Below are positions 36,272-43,893 of a stretch of 64,000 nucleotides of DNA, in pieces (positions within the stretch are counted from its first letter, which is position 1; each line of letters opens with the position of its first letter). The notes below the pieces were generated by a model that searched no databases, was not told the origin of the DNA, and worked only from the letters and a program-made list of their open reading frames with translations. Origin of the DNA: an uncultured Bacteroidales bacterium (GTDB taxonomy: Bacteria > Bacteroidota > Bacteroidia > Bacteroidales > UBA932); NCBI GenBank assembly GCA_944325445.1, contig CALVAG010000002.1:164442-228441 (forward strand), read 5' to 3'. The position numbers and the translations under genes are program-made.

Positions 36272-37267
36272 ATGAAACAACTGCTTGTATCACCTTCTCC
36301 GCATGTTCACGGAAAGGAAAATACCAGAAACTTGATGAGGGATGTAATAATTGCATTGCTCCCTGCCGTAGCGGTTTCGATATATTATTTTGGGATATCT
36401 GCCATAACGCTTCTGCTTGTAGGCATTGTCTCATGTATTTTGGTCGAATATCTTATTCAGAGATTCCTGTTCAAGGGCAAATCTACCATTGGAGATTGTT
36501 CTGCGGTTGTAACAGGAATCCTTTTGGCATTGAATCTTCCGCCGGCTGCGCCCTGGTGGATTATGGTTATAGGCTCTATAGTGGCTATCGGCGTTGCAAA
36601 AATGACATTCGGAGGTCTTGGACAGAATATATTCAACCCCGCATTGGTTGGGCGTGTATTCCTGCTTGTCTCTTTCCCGGTAATCATGACCGACTGGACA
36701 GCTCCGGCTTCGCTTTTCGGAGCCTCATTGGATGCTACATCGGGGGCAACTCCGCTGGCATTGGTGAAAGAGGCTTTGGCCAACGGCGAAACGGTACGCG
36801 AAGTCTTTGCGAATGACCCTTCGCTCTCATATTCACAACTGCTTTTTGCCAGAATAGGTTCTGCAGGAGAGATATCTGCGATAGCCCTTCTCATAGGTTT
36901 TGTATATCTGCTGGCCAGGAAGGTCATCAAACCTCACATTACCCTTTCTATATGGGGTACTGTCATAGTCTTCTCGGGAATACTTTGGCTTTGCAACCCT
37001 GACCAGTTTACCGATCCTGTATTCAATCTGCTTACGGGAGGTATGTTGCTCGGTTCTATTTTCATGGCAACGGATTACGTAACCTCTCCTATGAGTACAA
37101 AGGGTATGGTCATCTTTGGAATAGGCATAGGAGTCATTACAATCCTCATCCGCGAGTTCGGTTCATATCCCGAAGGAATCTCATTTGCAATCCTGATTAT
37201 GAATGCAGTGGTTCCTCTGATAAACATGTATGTCAAACCTAAAAGATTTGCTAAGGAGGCTAAATAA
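36272..37267 (+). CDS. rnfD: Rnf complex subunit RnfD
   Basis: A 331-residue integral membrane protein with about ten hydrophobic segments. The covalent FMN site TSGATPLA is intact, with Thr160 as the expected attachment residue. RnfD is a core membrane subunit linking electron flow to ion pumping. The stop overlaps the rnfG start by one base. Confidence 0.95.
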   Translation: MKQLLVSPSPHVHGKENTRNLMRDVIIALLPAVAVSIYYFGISAITLLLVGIVSCILVEYLIQRFLFKGKSTIGDCSAVVTGILLALNLPPAAPWWIMVIGSIVAIGVAKMTFGGLGQNIFNPALVGRVFLLVSFPVIMTDWTAPASLFGASLDATSGATPLALVKEALANGETVREVFANDPSLSYSQLLFARIGSAGEISAIALLIGFVYLLARKVIKPHITLSIWGTVIVFSGILWLCNPDQFTDPVFNLLTGGMLLGSIFMATDYVTSPMSTKGMVIFGIGIGVITILIREFGSYPEGISFAILIMNAVVPLINMYVKPKRFAKEAK

Positions 37268-37869
37268 TGGCTATAGAATCTTCACTTAGAAATATGGTTA
37301 TCGTCCTTTTTGCGGTATGCCTTGTGGCTTCTGCCGCTTTGGGCGGAATATATACGCTTACCAAAGAGCCCATAGAAGCAGCTCAGGTTGCAAAGACAAA
37401 CAGTGCAATTGCGGCAGTGGTTCCGGAATTCGACAACAATCCTTCGGATGCAGCCAATGTAAGGGAGGTTGAGGTCAATGGAACCGTTGCACGTGTCTAC
37501 ACGGCAAAAATGGGCGAAGAGGTTGTCGGTTATGCAATCGAAGCCTCTACTTCAAAAGGCTTCAGCGGAAATATAACGGTCATGGTAGGATTTACTCCGG
37601 ATGGAACAATTGTAAATACCTCTGTAATATCGCATGCGGAGACTCCTGGGCTTGGTGCAAAGATTGCCAATCCCGAAGATCCGTTCATGGTGCAGTTTCA
37701 GGGAATAAACCCGGGTGATCCGGATTTCAAGTTCGCCGTTAAGAAAGATGGCGGCAGCGTAGATGCGATTACCGCTTCTACGATTACTTCAAGGGCATTC
37801 TGCGATGCTGTCGGGAGTGCATACAATGTATTCTGTAAAATTAACGGGAGCGGGGAGGCTCAAGAATAG
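37267..37869 (+). CDS. rnfG: Rnf complex subunit RnfG, variant flavin motif
   Basis: A 200-residue protein with an N-terminal membrane anchor (about residues 10-30) and a periplasmic FMN-binding domain (GYAIEASTSKGFSGNITVMVGF, then SHAETPGLGAKI). The flavinylation motif usually reads D-x-x-S/T-G-A-S/T-x-T. Here residues 166-174 read DAITASTIT, with Ala170 and Ser171 where Gly-Ala are expected and Thr172 at the attachment position. RnfG carries electrons between RnfD and the other membrane subunits. Confidence 0.93.
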   Translation: MAIESSLRNMVIVLFAVCLVASAALGGIYTLTKEPIEAAQVAKTNSAIAAVVPEFDNNPSDAANVREVEVNGTVARVYTAKMGEEVVGYAIEASTSKGFSGNITVMVGFTPDGTIVNTSVISHAETPGLGAKIANPEDPFMVQFQGINPGDPDFKFAVKKDGGSVDAITASTITSRAFCDAVGSAYNVFCKINGSGEAQE

Positions 37870-37871
37870 AT

Positions 37872-38453
37872 ATGAGTAAGTTCGGTTTAATAACAAAAGG
37901 TATAGTAAAAGAGAACCCTACCTTTTCGTTGGTGTTGGGCATGTGTCCTACAATCGCTACGACAACCTCGGCCATTAACGGTTTGGGTATGGGACTTGCT
38001 ACCACCTTCGTGCTGGTGCTTTCCAATATGCTTATAGCAGCTGTCGCCCCTGTAATTCCGGCAAAGATCAAGATTCCGAGCTATATCGTGATTATAGCGT
38101 CGCTCGTTACGGTCTTGCAGTTTGTCATGCAGGCTTATGTGCCGGATCTTTATGCGACCCTGGGTATTTTCATACCTCTGATTGTCGTGAACTGTATAAT
38201 TCTGGGCAGGGCGGAGGCTTTTGCCTGCAAACACTCTGTGATTGATTCGGCCATGGACGGTATAGGCATAGGATTGGGATTTTCTCTCTCACTCACTGTA
38301 ATAGGATTCGTAAGAGAGTTGCTCGGCGGCCTCGCCGTTTTCGGCAACCGCATTGCGGAGGGAGACGGAATGCTGGCATTCGTGTTGGCTCCCGGTGGAT
38401 TCCTTGTTTTGGGATACCTTATGGTACTGTTCCGCAAGGTAACTAAACAATAA
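37872..38453 (+). CDS. rnfE: Rnf complex subunit RnfE
   Basis: A 193-residue integral membrane protein with about six spans. It contains the paired conserved regions NPTFSLVLGMCPTIATTTSAINGLGMG and IVVNCIILGRAEAFA, with the Cys residues thought to hold an iron-sulfur cluster shared with RnfA inside the membrane. It starts two bases after rnfG. Confidence 0.94.
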   Translation: MSKFGLITKGIVKENPTFSLVLGMCPTIATTTSAINGLGMGLATTFVLVLSNMLIAAVAPVIPAKIKIPSYIVIIASLVTVLQFVMQAYVPDLYATLGIFIPLIVVNCIILGRAEAFACKHSVIDSAMDGIGIGLGFSLSLTVIGFVRELLGGLAVFGNRIAEGDGMLAFVLAPGGFLVLGYLMVLFRKVTKQ

Positions 38454-38471
38454 CCTTAAAAAGAGATTGAT

Positions 38472-39074
38472 ATGGAATATATAATAATTATAATTTCTGC
38501 TGTATTTGTCAACAATATTCTGTTGTCGCAGTTTTTGGGAATATGTCCGTTCCTCGGAGTTTCCAATAAGGTTTCCACCGCAGTGGGAATGTCGGGAGCC
38601 GTGTGCTTTGTAATGGCCCTTTCTACTTTGGTTACCTATCTGCTTCAGTACTATGTGCTGAATCCTTTGAATATAGGGTTCATGCAGACCATAGTTTTCA
38701 TTTTGGTCATAGCCGCACTCGTGCAGATGGTTGAAATTATCCTCAAGAAGATAAGTCCCTCTCTCTATCAGGCATTGGGCATTTATCTTCCGTTGATTAC
38801 AACGAACTGTGCAGTGTTGGGTGTTGCCATCCTGGTAGTTACAAAGGAGTTTGCTTTCGGAGGCGGTGAGCCGGGCTTGCTGAATCTTGCTGAATCCGTA
38901 GTATATGCCGTTGCAAGTGCTCTCGGTTTCGGTCTGGCAATGACTCTTATGGCAGGAATCAGGGAGCAGCTTGAGCTTGCAAAGGTTCCCGAAGCTTTCC
39001 GCGGAGTTCCTATAGCTTTGATTATTGCCGGTATTATGGCAATGGCCTTTATGGGCTTTTCGGGTATAGTATAA
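38472..39074 (+). CDS. rnfA: Rnf complex subunit RnfA
   Basis: A 200-residue integral membrane protein homologous to RnfE. The conserved Cys-containing regions are NNILLSQFLGICPFLGVS near residues 15-32 and LITTNCAVLGVAIL near 105-118. RnfA and RnfE form an inverted pair at the centre of the complex. Last core gene of rnfBCDGEA. Confidence 0.95.
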   Translation: MEYIIIIISAVFVNNILLSQFLGICPFLGVSNKVSTAVGMSGAVCFVMALSTLVTYLLQYYVLNPLNIGFMQTIVFILVIAALVQMVEIILKKISPSLYQALGIYLPLITTNCAVLGVAILVVTKEFAFGGGEPGLLNLAESVVYAVASALGFGLAMTLMAGIREQLELAKVPEAFRGVPIALIIAGIMAMAFMGFSGIV

Positions 39075-39092
39075 AGATACGGAGCCGGTTCT

Positions 39093-39395
39093 ATGGAAAA
39101 AAAACGGGCGATATCTGCAATAATGACCGCATTGCAAATCGAAGCCCTGCTCAGGGAAGGAATGCTCGAGCAGGCATACGATGAGTTGAACAGACTATTG
39201 GAAAAAGAGCCTGACAATGCGCATGCGTGGTATCTGCTCGGAGGAATATACAGGCGGCAGCAACTTTGGGGCGAGGCCATAAATGCATATAGCAAGGCTA
39301 AAATGATAGACCCCGACGGACCTGCCGCAACAGCCATAGAGGCAATCTATGAAATACTCGATTATAATAATATGAAACTGATGAACAATCCGTAA
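39093..39395 (+). CDS. small TPR protein linked to the rnf operon
   Basis: A 100-residue protein with two tetratricopeptide repeats at about residues 17-50 and 51-84 (LREGMLEQAYDELNRLLEKEP, then AWYLLGGIYRRQQLWGEAINAYSKAKMIDP). It has no signal peptide or membrane span. It lies 18 bases after rnfA and is followed by a terminator, so it is the last gene of the transcript. TPRs mediate protein contacts; a role in assembly of the Rnf complex is possible but unproven. A family with known function was not recognised. Confidence 0.75.
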   Translation: MEKKRAISAIMTALQIEALLREGMLEQAYDELNRLLEKEPDNAHAWYLLGGIYRRQQLWGEAINAYSKAKMIDPDGPAATAIEAIYEILDYNNMKLMNNP

Positions 39396-39419
39396 AATGC
39401 AGGACTGTTTACAATAAAT

Positions 39420-39454
39420 GAGGCGGAATCCGTTATGGACTCCGCCTCTCTTTT
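39420..39454 (+). terminator. terminator of the rnf operon
   Basis: GAGGCGGAATCC pairs with GGACTCCGCCTC around a five-base loop, with one mismatch, followed by TCTTTTAA. It separates the rnf transcript from the converging gene at 39475. Confidence 0.75.
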
Positions 39455-39474
39455 AATATAGGATATTTGCTTCC

Positions 39475-40257
39475 TTATTTTCCGGCCCGGTATTCTTTGG
39501 CCTTCTTTACAAGATGTTCGAAAAGCGGAAGGAAGAAATCGTCTCCGGCATTCACGAATGATTCAGGGTGGAATTGAGTGCCCCAGACTTTATCTGTGCC
39601 GATCATCTCTATCGCCTCCACAATGCCGTCTTTCGATTTGGCAGTGACTTTGAATCCCGGTGCAGGCTCTTTTACCGCCTGATGATGGAACGAATTCACC
39701 ACAGCCTTCTCGCTGCCCAGCAGCTTATAAATCAAAGAATTTTTCTCGATATCTATGGAGTGGGTGCCATAGCTGCCCGGAGCATCCTGATTATGTTTTA
39801 TATATGCTCCTGCCTGTGAGGGAATATCCTGATACAGGGTTCCTCCGAATGCCACATTCAGAAGTTGTTCGCCCCTGCATATTCCAAAGAGAGGCAGGCC
39901 TCTCTTTACAGCCATCTTTATAAGCATCATATCGAATTCGTCTCTGGTAGGGGTGATCTCTCCGAGTGCCCTTATGGGCTCTTCTCCCATATATTTCAGG
40001 GGGTCTATATCGGCCCCGCCTGTCATTACTACCGCATCGACGACACTTAATATCGCCGCTATCTGGGTGCTGTCTGTAGTGATAGGGATTACTACAGGTA
40101 CGCCTCCGGCCCTTTTTACCGCATTTACATAGGTAGACGGCGTACTTGCCGGAGAACTTTCCGTAGCAGAAACTCCTATTATAGGTTTATACTCCTGCGC
40201 TACCGCAAAAAAGGGGAAAAGCGCAAAAATCAAGAGAGAAAGAAAAAGTTTTTTCAT
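39475..40257 (-). CDS. exported class I glutamine amidotransferase-like (peptidase C26)
   Basis: A 260-residue protein with a signal peptide (residues 1-20, ending FFAVAQ). The mature part is a class I glutamine amidotransferase fold of the gamma-glutamyl hydrolase/PuuD type, with Cys127 (FGICRGEQ), His230 and Glu232 (QFHPES). PuuD-like enzymes normally act in the cytosol on gamma-glutamyl compounds. An exported version suggests hydrolysis of gamma-glutamyl peptides outside the inner membrane. The substrate is not known. It is 12 bases downstream of the serine hydrolase gene. Confidence 0.87.
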   Translation of the reverse strand: MKKLFLSLLIFALFPFFAVAQEYKPIIGVSATESSPASTPSTYVNAVKRAGGVPVVIPITTDSTQIAAILSVVDAVVMTGGADIDPLKYMGEEPIRALGEITPTRDEFDMMLIKMAVKRGLPLFGICRGEQLLNVAFGGTLYQDIPSQAGAYIKHNQDAPGSYGTHSIDIEKNSLIYKLLGSEKAVVNSFHHQAVKEPAPGFKVTAKSKDGIVEAIEMIGTDKVWGTQFHPESFVNAGDDFFLPLFEHLVKKAKEYRAGK

Positions 40258-40269
40258 GATCTATTCAGA

Positions 40270-41850
40270 TTATTTGATTTTTCTCCATCCTCCGAAGTAA
40301 TCTTCCTCGTTGTAGTTGAACTCAACTTCGAAACCGGTGACCTTTCTGCCGTTCTGGCTGAGCTGGAAGTTGATAGGGAATTCATGTCCGTCGCTCCAGA
40401 AACTGAATGTGTTGCCATCCTGATGGTTGAGTTTGTTGGTAAAGCCCTTCTTGCCTATGGTTATATAGAGCTCTCCATCCTTTTCAAAAATTTCAGCTCC
40501 GCCGAATAGCTCGTCTTTTGCATATTTGCCTATAAGCAGTTTTGAGTCCGGAGCCGCCTTGGGTGCCTTTTCGGGTTCAGGTTCCTGAGCAGCCTCCCAA
40601 TCGTGGTTCTCTTTCCACCAGTTTTGGAAATTGACGGAATTGTAGTCTGCAAACTCGTCTGAATATTTATTTACCGGAGCGCCCATAATCATATCTATCG
40701 CTCTTCTCATGATGGAGTAGCGCGGGTTTTCTCCGGCTTCGCAGTTTACGAGTATTACGCCGCTGAATTTGATTTCGGGTACATAGAAACATAATGCAGT
40801 CATACCCCATGTCGTTCCTGTATGGAAGTAAACTCTGTATTTATTGTTTTGCTCAACATACCAGCAGTTGCCGTAAAGGGTGATTTTGTTGTCGTATTGG
40901 GATGATATAGACTGCCCTTTGTGCAGATATTTTACCTGCTCTTCTGAAATAACCCTTTTATCCCCTGCGAGTCCGTTCAGACGGTGGAATTCCGCATATT
41001 TTATCATATCCTCTACAGATGAGCATACAGAACCTGCGGGCCCTATGACTGTAAGCCACCAAAGCGCCTGGTCTTCGCCGTGAAGGGCATCTACATAAAT
41101 TGAATCGTTATAGAAATAATATGAATGGGGCGTAGTGGCCTCCTTTGCATCCTTGAAAAATTCTCCGTTTACACCGGAACCCTTCATTCCGAGCGGGTCG
41201 AACACTCTCTCCTGTACATTCTCCTCCCAGCTTTTACCGGTAACTTTTTCTATTATCTTGGATGAGATTATGAATGTGATGTTGTTGTATCTGAAATCGC
41301 CTCTGAAACTGTATGCAGGTTTGATGCGGGCCAGCATTTTATAGATATCCTCCCTGTCGTAACCCAGATTGGGGATATAGGTGCCCACCTGTCCGTTTAT
41401 ACCGCTTTTGTGCGTCATTATATCCTTGATTTGCATATTCTCCGTTACCCACGGATCGAACATCTTGAAGTCGGGAAGGATATTCTTTACGGTATCTGTC
41501 CAACTCAGTTTTCCTTCATCTACCAAAGAGGCCATGACGGTCGCTGTAAATGATTTTGAAACGGAACCTATCTGGAATATGCTCTTTTCAGTTACAGGTT
41601 CTGTGCTGCCGAGTTCCTTTACTCCGTACCCTTTTGCAAGTATGACTTCGCCGTCGAGTGCGAATGCAGTTGCAAGTCCGGGAATATGCCATGTTTCGCG
41701 CACATCTGAAATATATTCGTCGAGCGCCTTTACGATATCGGCCTTGCTTTGGCCGTTTATCTGGTCAGCGGCATAGGCTGCAAACGGTTGAGAAACCGAG
41801 ATGATTGCAATGGCGAATATTGCAATCAAAGTTCTGAATGTTGTTTTCAT
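40270..41850 (-). CDS. exported serine hydrolase, class C beta-lactamase-like, with DUF3471
   Basis: A 526-residue protein with a signal peptide (about residues 1-27). The class C beta-lactamase-type domain has Ser96-x-x-Lys99 (GSVSKS), Tyr188-x-Asn190 (RYNN) and a late HTG (about residue 341). A C-terminal domain from about 435 resembles DUF3471, preceded by a Pro/Glu/Ala linker. Members include D-amino-acid peptidases, esterases and lactamases; this could act on peptidoglycan peptides or beta-lactams. It is upstream of the C26 gene on the same transcript. Confidence 0.88.
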   Translation of the reverse strand: MKTTFRTLIAIFAIAIISVSQPFAAYAADQINGQSKADIVKALDEYISDVRETWHIPGLATAFALDGEVILAKGYGVKELGSTEPVTEKSIFQIGSVSKSFTATVMASLVDEGKLSWTDTVKNILPDFKMFDPWVTENMQIKDIMTHKSGINGQVGTYIPNLGYDREDIYKMLARIKPAYSFRGDFRYNNITFIISSKIIEKVTGKSWEENVQERVFDPLGMKGSGVNGEFFKDAKEATTPHSYYFYNDSIYVDALHGEDQALWWLTVIGPAGSVCSSVEDMIKYAEFHRLNGLAGDKRVISEEQVKYLHKGQSISSQYDNKITLYGNCWYVEQNNKYRVYFHTGTTWGMTALCFYVPEIKFSGVILVNCEAGENPRYSIMRRAIDMIMGAPVNKYSDEFADYNSVNFQNWWKENHDWEAAQEPEPEKAPKAAPDSKLLIGKYAKDELFGGAEIFEKDGELYITIGKKGFTNKLNHQDGNTFSFWSDGHEFPINFQLSQNGRKVTGFEVEFNYNEEDYFGGWRKIK

Positions 41851-41873
41851 GCTGTTTTGTATTTAGTGTGTAG

Positions 41874-41921
41874 TAAAAAATTATCCTTATATCCGTCAAA
41901 GTAGACAAATATAAGGATAAT
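41874..41921 (-). terminator. A/T-rich terminator after the PepSY-like genes
   Basis: A 13-bp perfect inverted repeat (41880-41892 with 41909-41921) is followed on the minus strand by six T. It lies about 30 bases after the lipoprotein stop. A TATATTTG at 41906-41913 in one arm could also be a -7 box for the serine hydrolase gene, so the element may have two roles. Confidence 0.6.
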
Positions 41922-41951
41922 AAAATTAAATTATGCTTATGGAGGGCCTTT

Positions 41952-43241
41952 TTATGCTATTACAGTTCCATCTTCCGCGATGTTTACTATAATGTATCCG
42001 TTGCCCTGAAGCATATCGAATTTGTAATATGTTTCGGTCGGTGTCTCCACTAACTCTATATCGTCTATCCTGTATGCGGAGTAGGCAGAGTCTACAACGC
42101 TCTTTACTGCAGCGGGAAGGTCGCTGTATTTTACATCCTGCTCGCTCTTTACCCACTGGTTGCTGCCGTTGAAGAAGAGTTCGAGAACAGTATTGTTGTA
42201 GAGGATTTCCACCTCTGTAAAACCGTCTTTCTCATCCTTATCCAATATTGTTGCACCCGGATAGTGTGCCTCTATATGGGCCTGGATAGTCTGGTTTACA
42301 CCGACGTCGCCTCCCGGATTGCCTGTTCCGGAGCCTGAGCCGCTTCCAGAACCCGGAGCCGTGGATACGGTGCCGTTTTCAGTGATGTAAATCTTTATGT
42401 CTCCGAGGGGTGACTCGAGGTCGAACCTGTAATAGTTGCCGTTGTCGGCTGTCTCGTAGAAATCTATGTCGTCCACATAGTAATCTTTACTATTATATGC
42501 AGAACTGTTGAAGGCAGATGTCACTGCAGCGGGCAGCGAAGTCCATGCAACCTCGTAGGTGGTATATACCCAGTTGCCGCTTGCATCGAAAACCACATCT
42601 TTGGAGATTCTGTTGTCGATGATATCTACGTCGGTATTGCCGTTGCTCTCACGCTCGATGTCTACAATCTGGCCGTTCGGGTATTTGTTCTTGATGAACT
42701 CTCTTATTGCAGTATAGTCTGAGCCGGTGGGAGGCAGGAAATCTCCGTAATTCCCTCCGAAATCGGGCCCGTCTGCAATCTCTTTGATGAGAATACCCTG
42801 TGCATCATAGTAGAGGTCATACTCTACATCGTACCCGTTGGTGCGGTCTTCGACCTGGATGATATATACAGATGCGTAGCCTTCTCTGTCTATACGCTCT
42901 ACATCCTCTACATACCAGTTGCCGTATGCGCTCGAGTTGAAGGCATTGATGACTGCCGCAGGCAGTTCGTTGAACCGTATGTCGAATTCGGTAAGATACC
43001 AGTTCCCGTTATAGTCGAACCAGGCTTCGCAGTCTGCTGCACGGTTTGCAGATGCCGTTGCAGACCTGAAATCCACGATTACATATTGTCCCTCGTAATC
43101 CCAGTCGAGGCGCGATGCATCGGGGTAGAGATAGTAAAGCGTCTGCTCTACGGCCTTGTTTTTTCTTCCTCCATCATCCTTCTCGCACCCTGCCAATATG
43201 AAGGCAAGGGCGGTAAATAACAAAATAAATCTCTTAGTCAT
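41952..43241 (-). CDS. lipoprotein with three PepSY-like (DUF2874) modules
   Basis: A 429-residue protein. The signal peptide ends in a lipobox (ILAGC, Cys about 19), so it is lipid anchored. Three modules follow, each with an AVxxAFNSSAY- or AVKSVVDSAYS-like helix and a pair of acidic beta hairpins: about 30-160, 190-300 and 320-429. A Gly/Ser linker (about 300-318) separates the second and third. This matches PepSY-like DUF2874, a family of unknown function common in gut Bacteroidota. It overlaps the single-module protein by eight bases. Confidence 0.8.
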   Translation of the reverse strand: MTKRFILLFTALAFILAGCEKDDGGRKNKAVEQTLYYLYPDASRLDWDYEGQYVIVDFRSATASANRAADCEAWFDYNGNWYLTEFDIRFNELPAAVINAFNSSAYGNWYVEDVERIDREGYASVYIIQVEDRTNGYDVEYDLYYDAQGILIKEIADGPDFGGNYGDFLPPTGSDYTAIREFIKNKYPNGQIVDIERESNGNTDVDIIDNRISKDVVFDASGNWVYTTYEVAWTSLPAAVTSAFNSSAYNSKDYYVDDIDFYETADNGNYYRFDLESPLGDIKIYITENGTVSTAPGSGSGSGSGTGNPGGDVGVNQTIQAHIEAHYPGATILDKDEKDGFTEVEILYNNTVLELFFNGSNQWVKSEQDVKYSDLPAAVKSVVDSAYSAYRIDDIELVETPTETYYKFDMLQGNGYIIVNIAEDGTVIA

Positions 43242-43677
43242 CGTAATCCATGTCTACAACCTGGAAGTTGGCATTGAATTCCAACTCCACCCTGTTTGTC
43301 AGTTTAACGTCATAACCTCTGTTATCCCTGTCTATCTCATATACCTGGACATTCGGATATGTCTGGTTTACGAATTGAGCGATCTGTGCAGGTACTGCTG
43401 CCCACGGAATTACATCGCCGCGTTTGCACTCTACTGATTTCCAATTTCCTTTTGAGTCGAACTCCATAGTGGTTCCGTCTGTGAAGAGCACGTTATACTC
43501 CTCTCCGAAAAATTCCTTTTCGAGAACGGCAAACGTCATTGTCTTAGCTGCAAAATGTGTTTTGATAAATTCCTGTGCAGGAGCAGGCATCTGCTCTAAT
43601 GTCACAGGGATGTTATTGTCGGCCTTTGCCTGAAATCCGACAACCAAAGCTGCGATTAATACAAGAATTTTTTTCAT
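43234..43677 (-). CDS. exported PepSY-like (DUF2874) protein
   Basis: A 147-residue protein with a signal peptide (about residues 1-19, ending GFQAKA). It holds one PepSY-like module pair (VTLEQMPAPAQEFIKTHFAAKTM, then VPAQIAQFVNQTYPNVQVYEID) ending in an acidic tail. The function is unknown. It precedes the three-module lipoprotein on the same transcript; the two may interact or be divergent duplicates. The 216-base gap upstream (43678-43893) is A/T rich and holds divergent promoters. Confidence 0.8.
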   Translation of the reverse strand: MKKILVLIAALVVGFQAKADNNIPVTLEQMPAPAQEFIKTHFAAKTMTFAVLEKEFFGEEYNVLFTDGTTMEFDSKGNWKSVECKRGDVIPWAAVPAQIAQFVNQTYPNVQVYEIDRDNRGYDVKLTNRVELEFNANFQVVDMDYDD

Positions 43678-43861
43678 TTTGAATTGTTTTACGTTTAATT
43701 AAATCGTTTTAGCATTCTTTTCTTCGCAGCAAAGAAAGGAAAAATTTTCTAACCGCCAAAATAAATTATAAAAATTATTGTTTAATAATTAATCATATTA
43801 ATATAACATCTTTCTAATCAATACTTATAAAATTGCGGATTGTTTCGCTGCAAAATCATAT

Positions 43862-43869
43862 TATCTTTG
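43862..43869 (+). promoter_or_regulatory. -7 box of radA
   Basis: TATCTTTG, 24 bases before the radA ATG. The TTGTTT around 43840-43845 is a plausible -33 element at the right spacing. Confidence 0.65.
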
Positions 43870-43893
43870 TAAACTGGGAAGGATTCGGATATA

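Noticed and set aside
38289..39137. Minus-strand open frame of 282 codons opposite rnfE and rnfA
   Set aside because: It is rich in Cys, His and Tyr, as expected for the reverse of hydrophobic codons, and shows no protein-like pattern.
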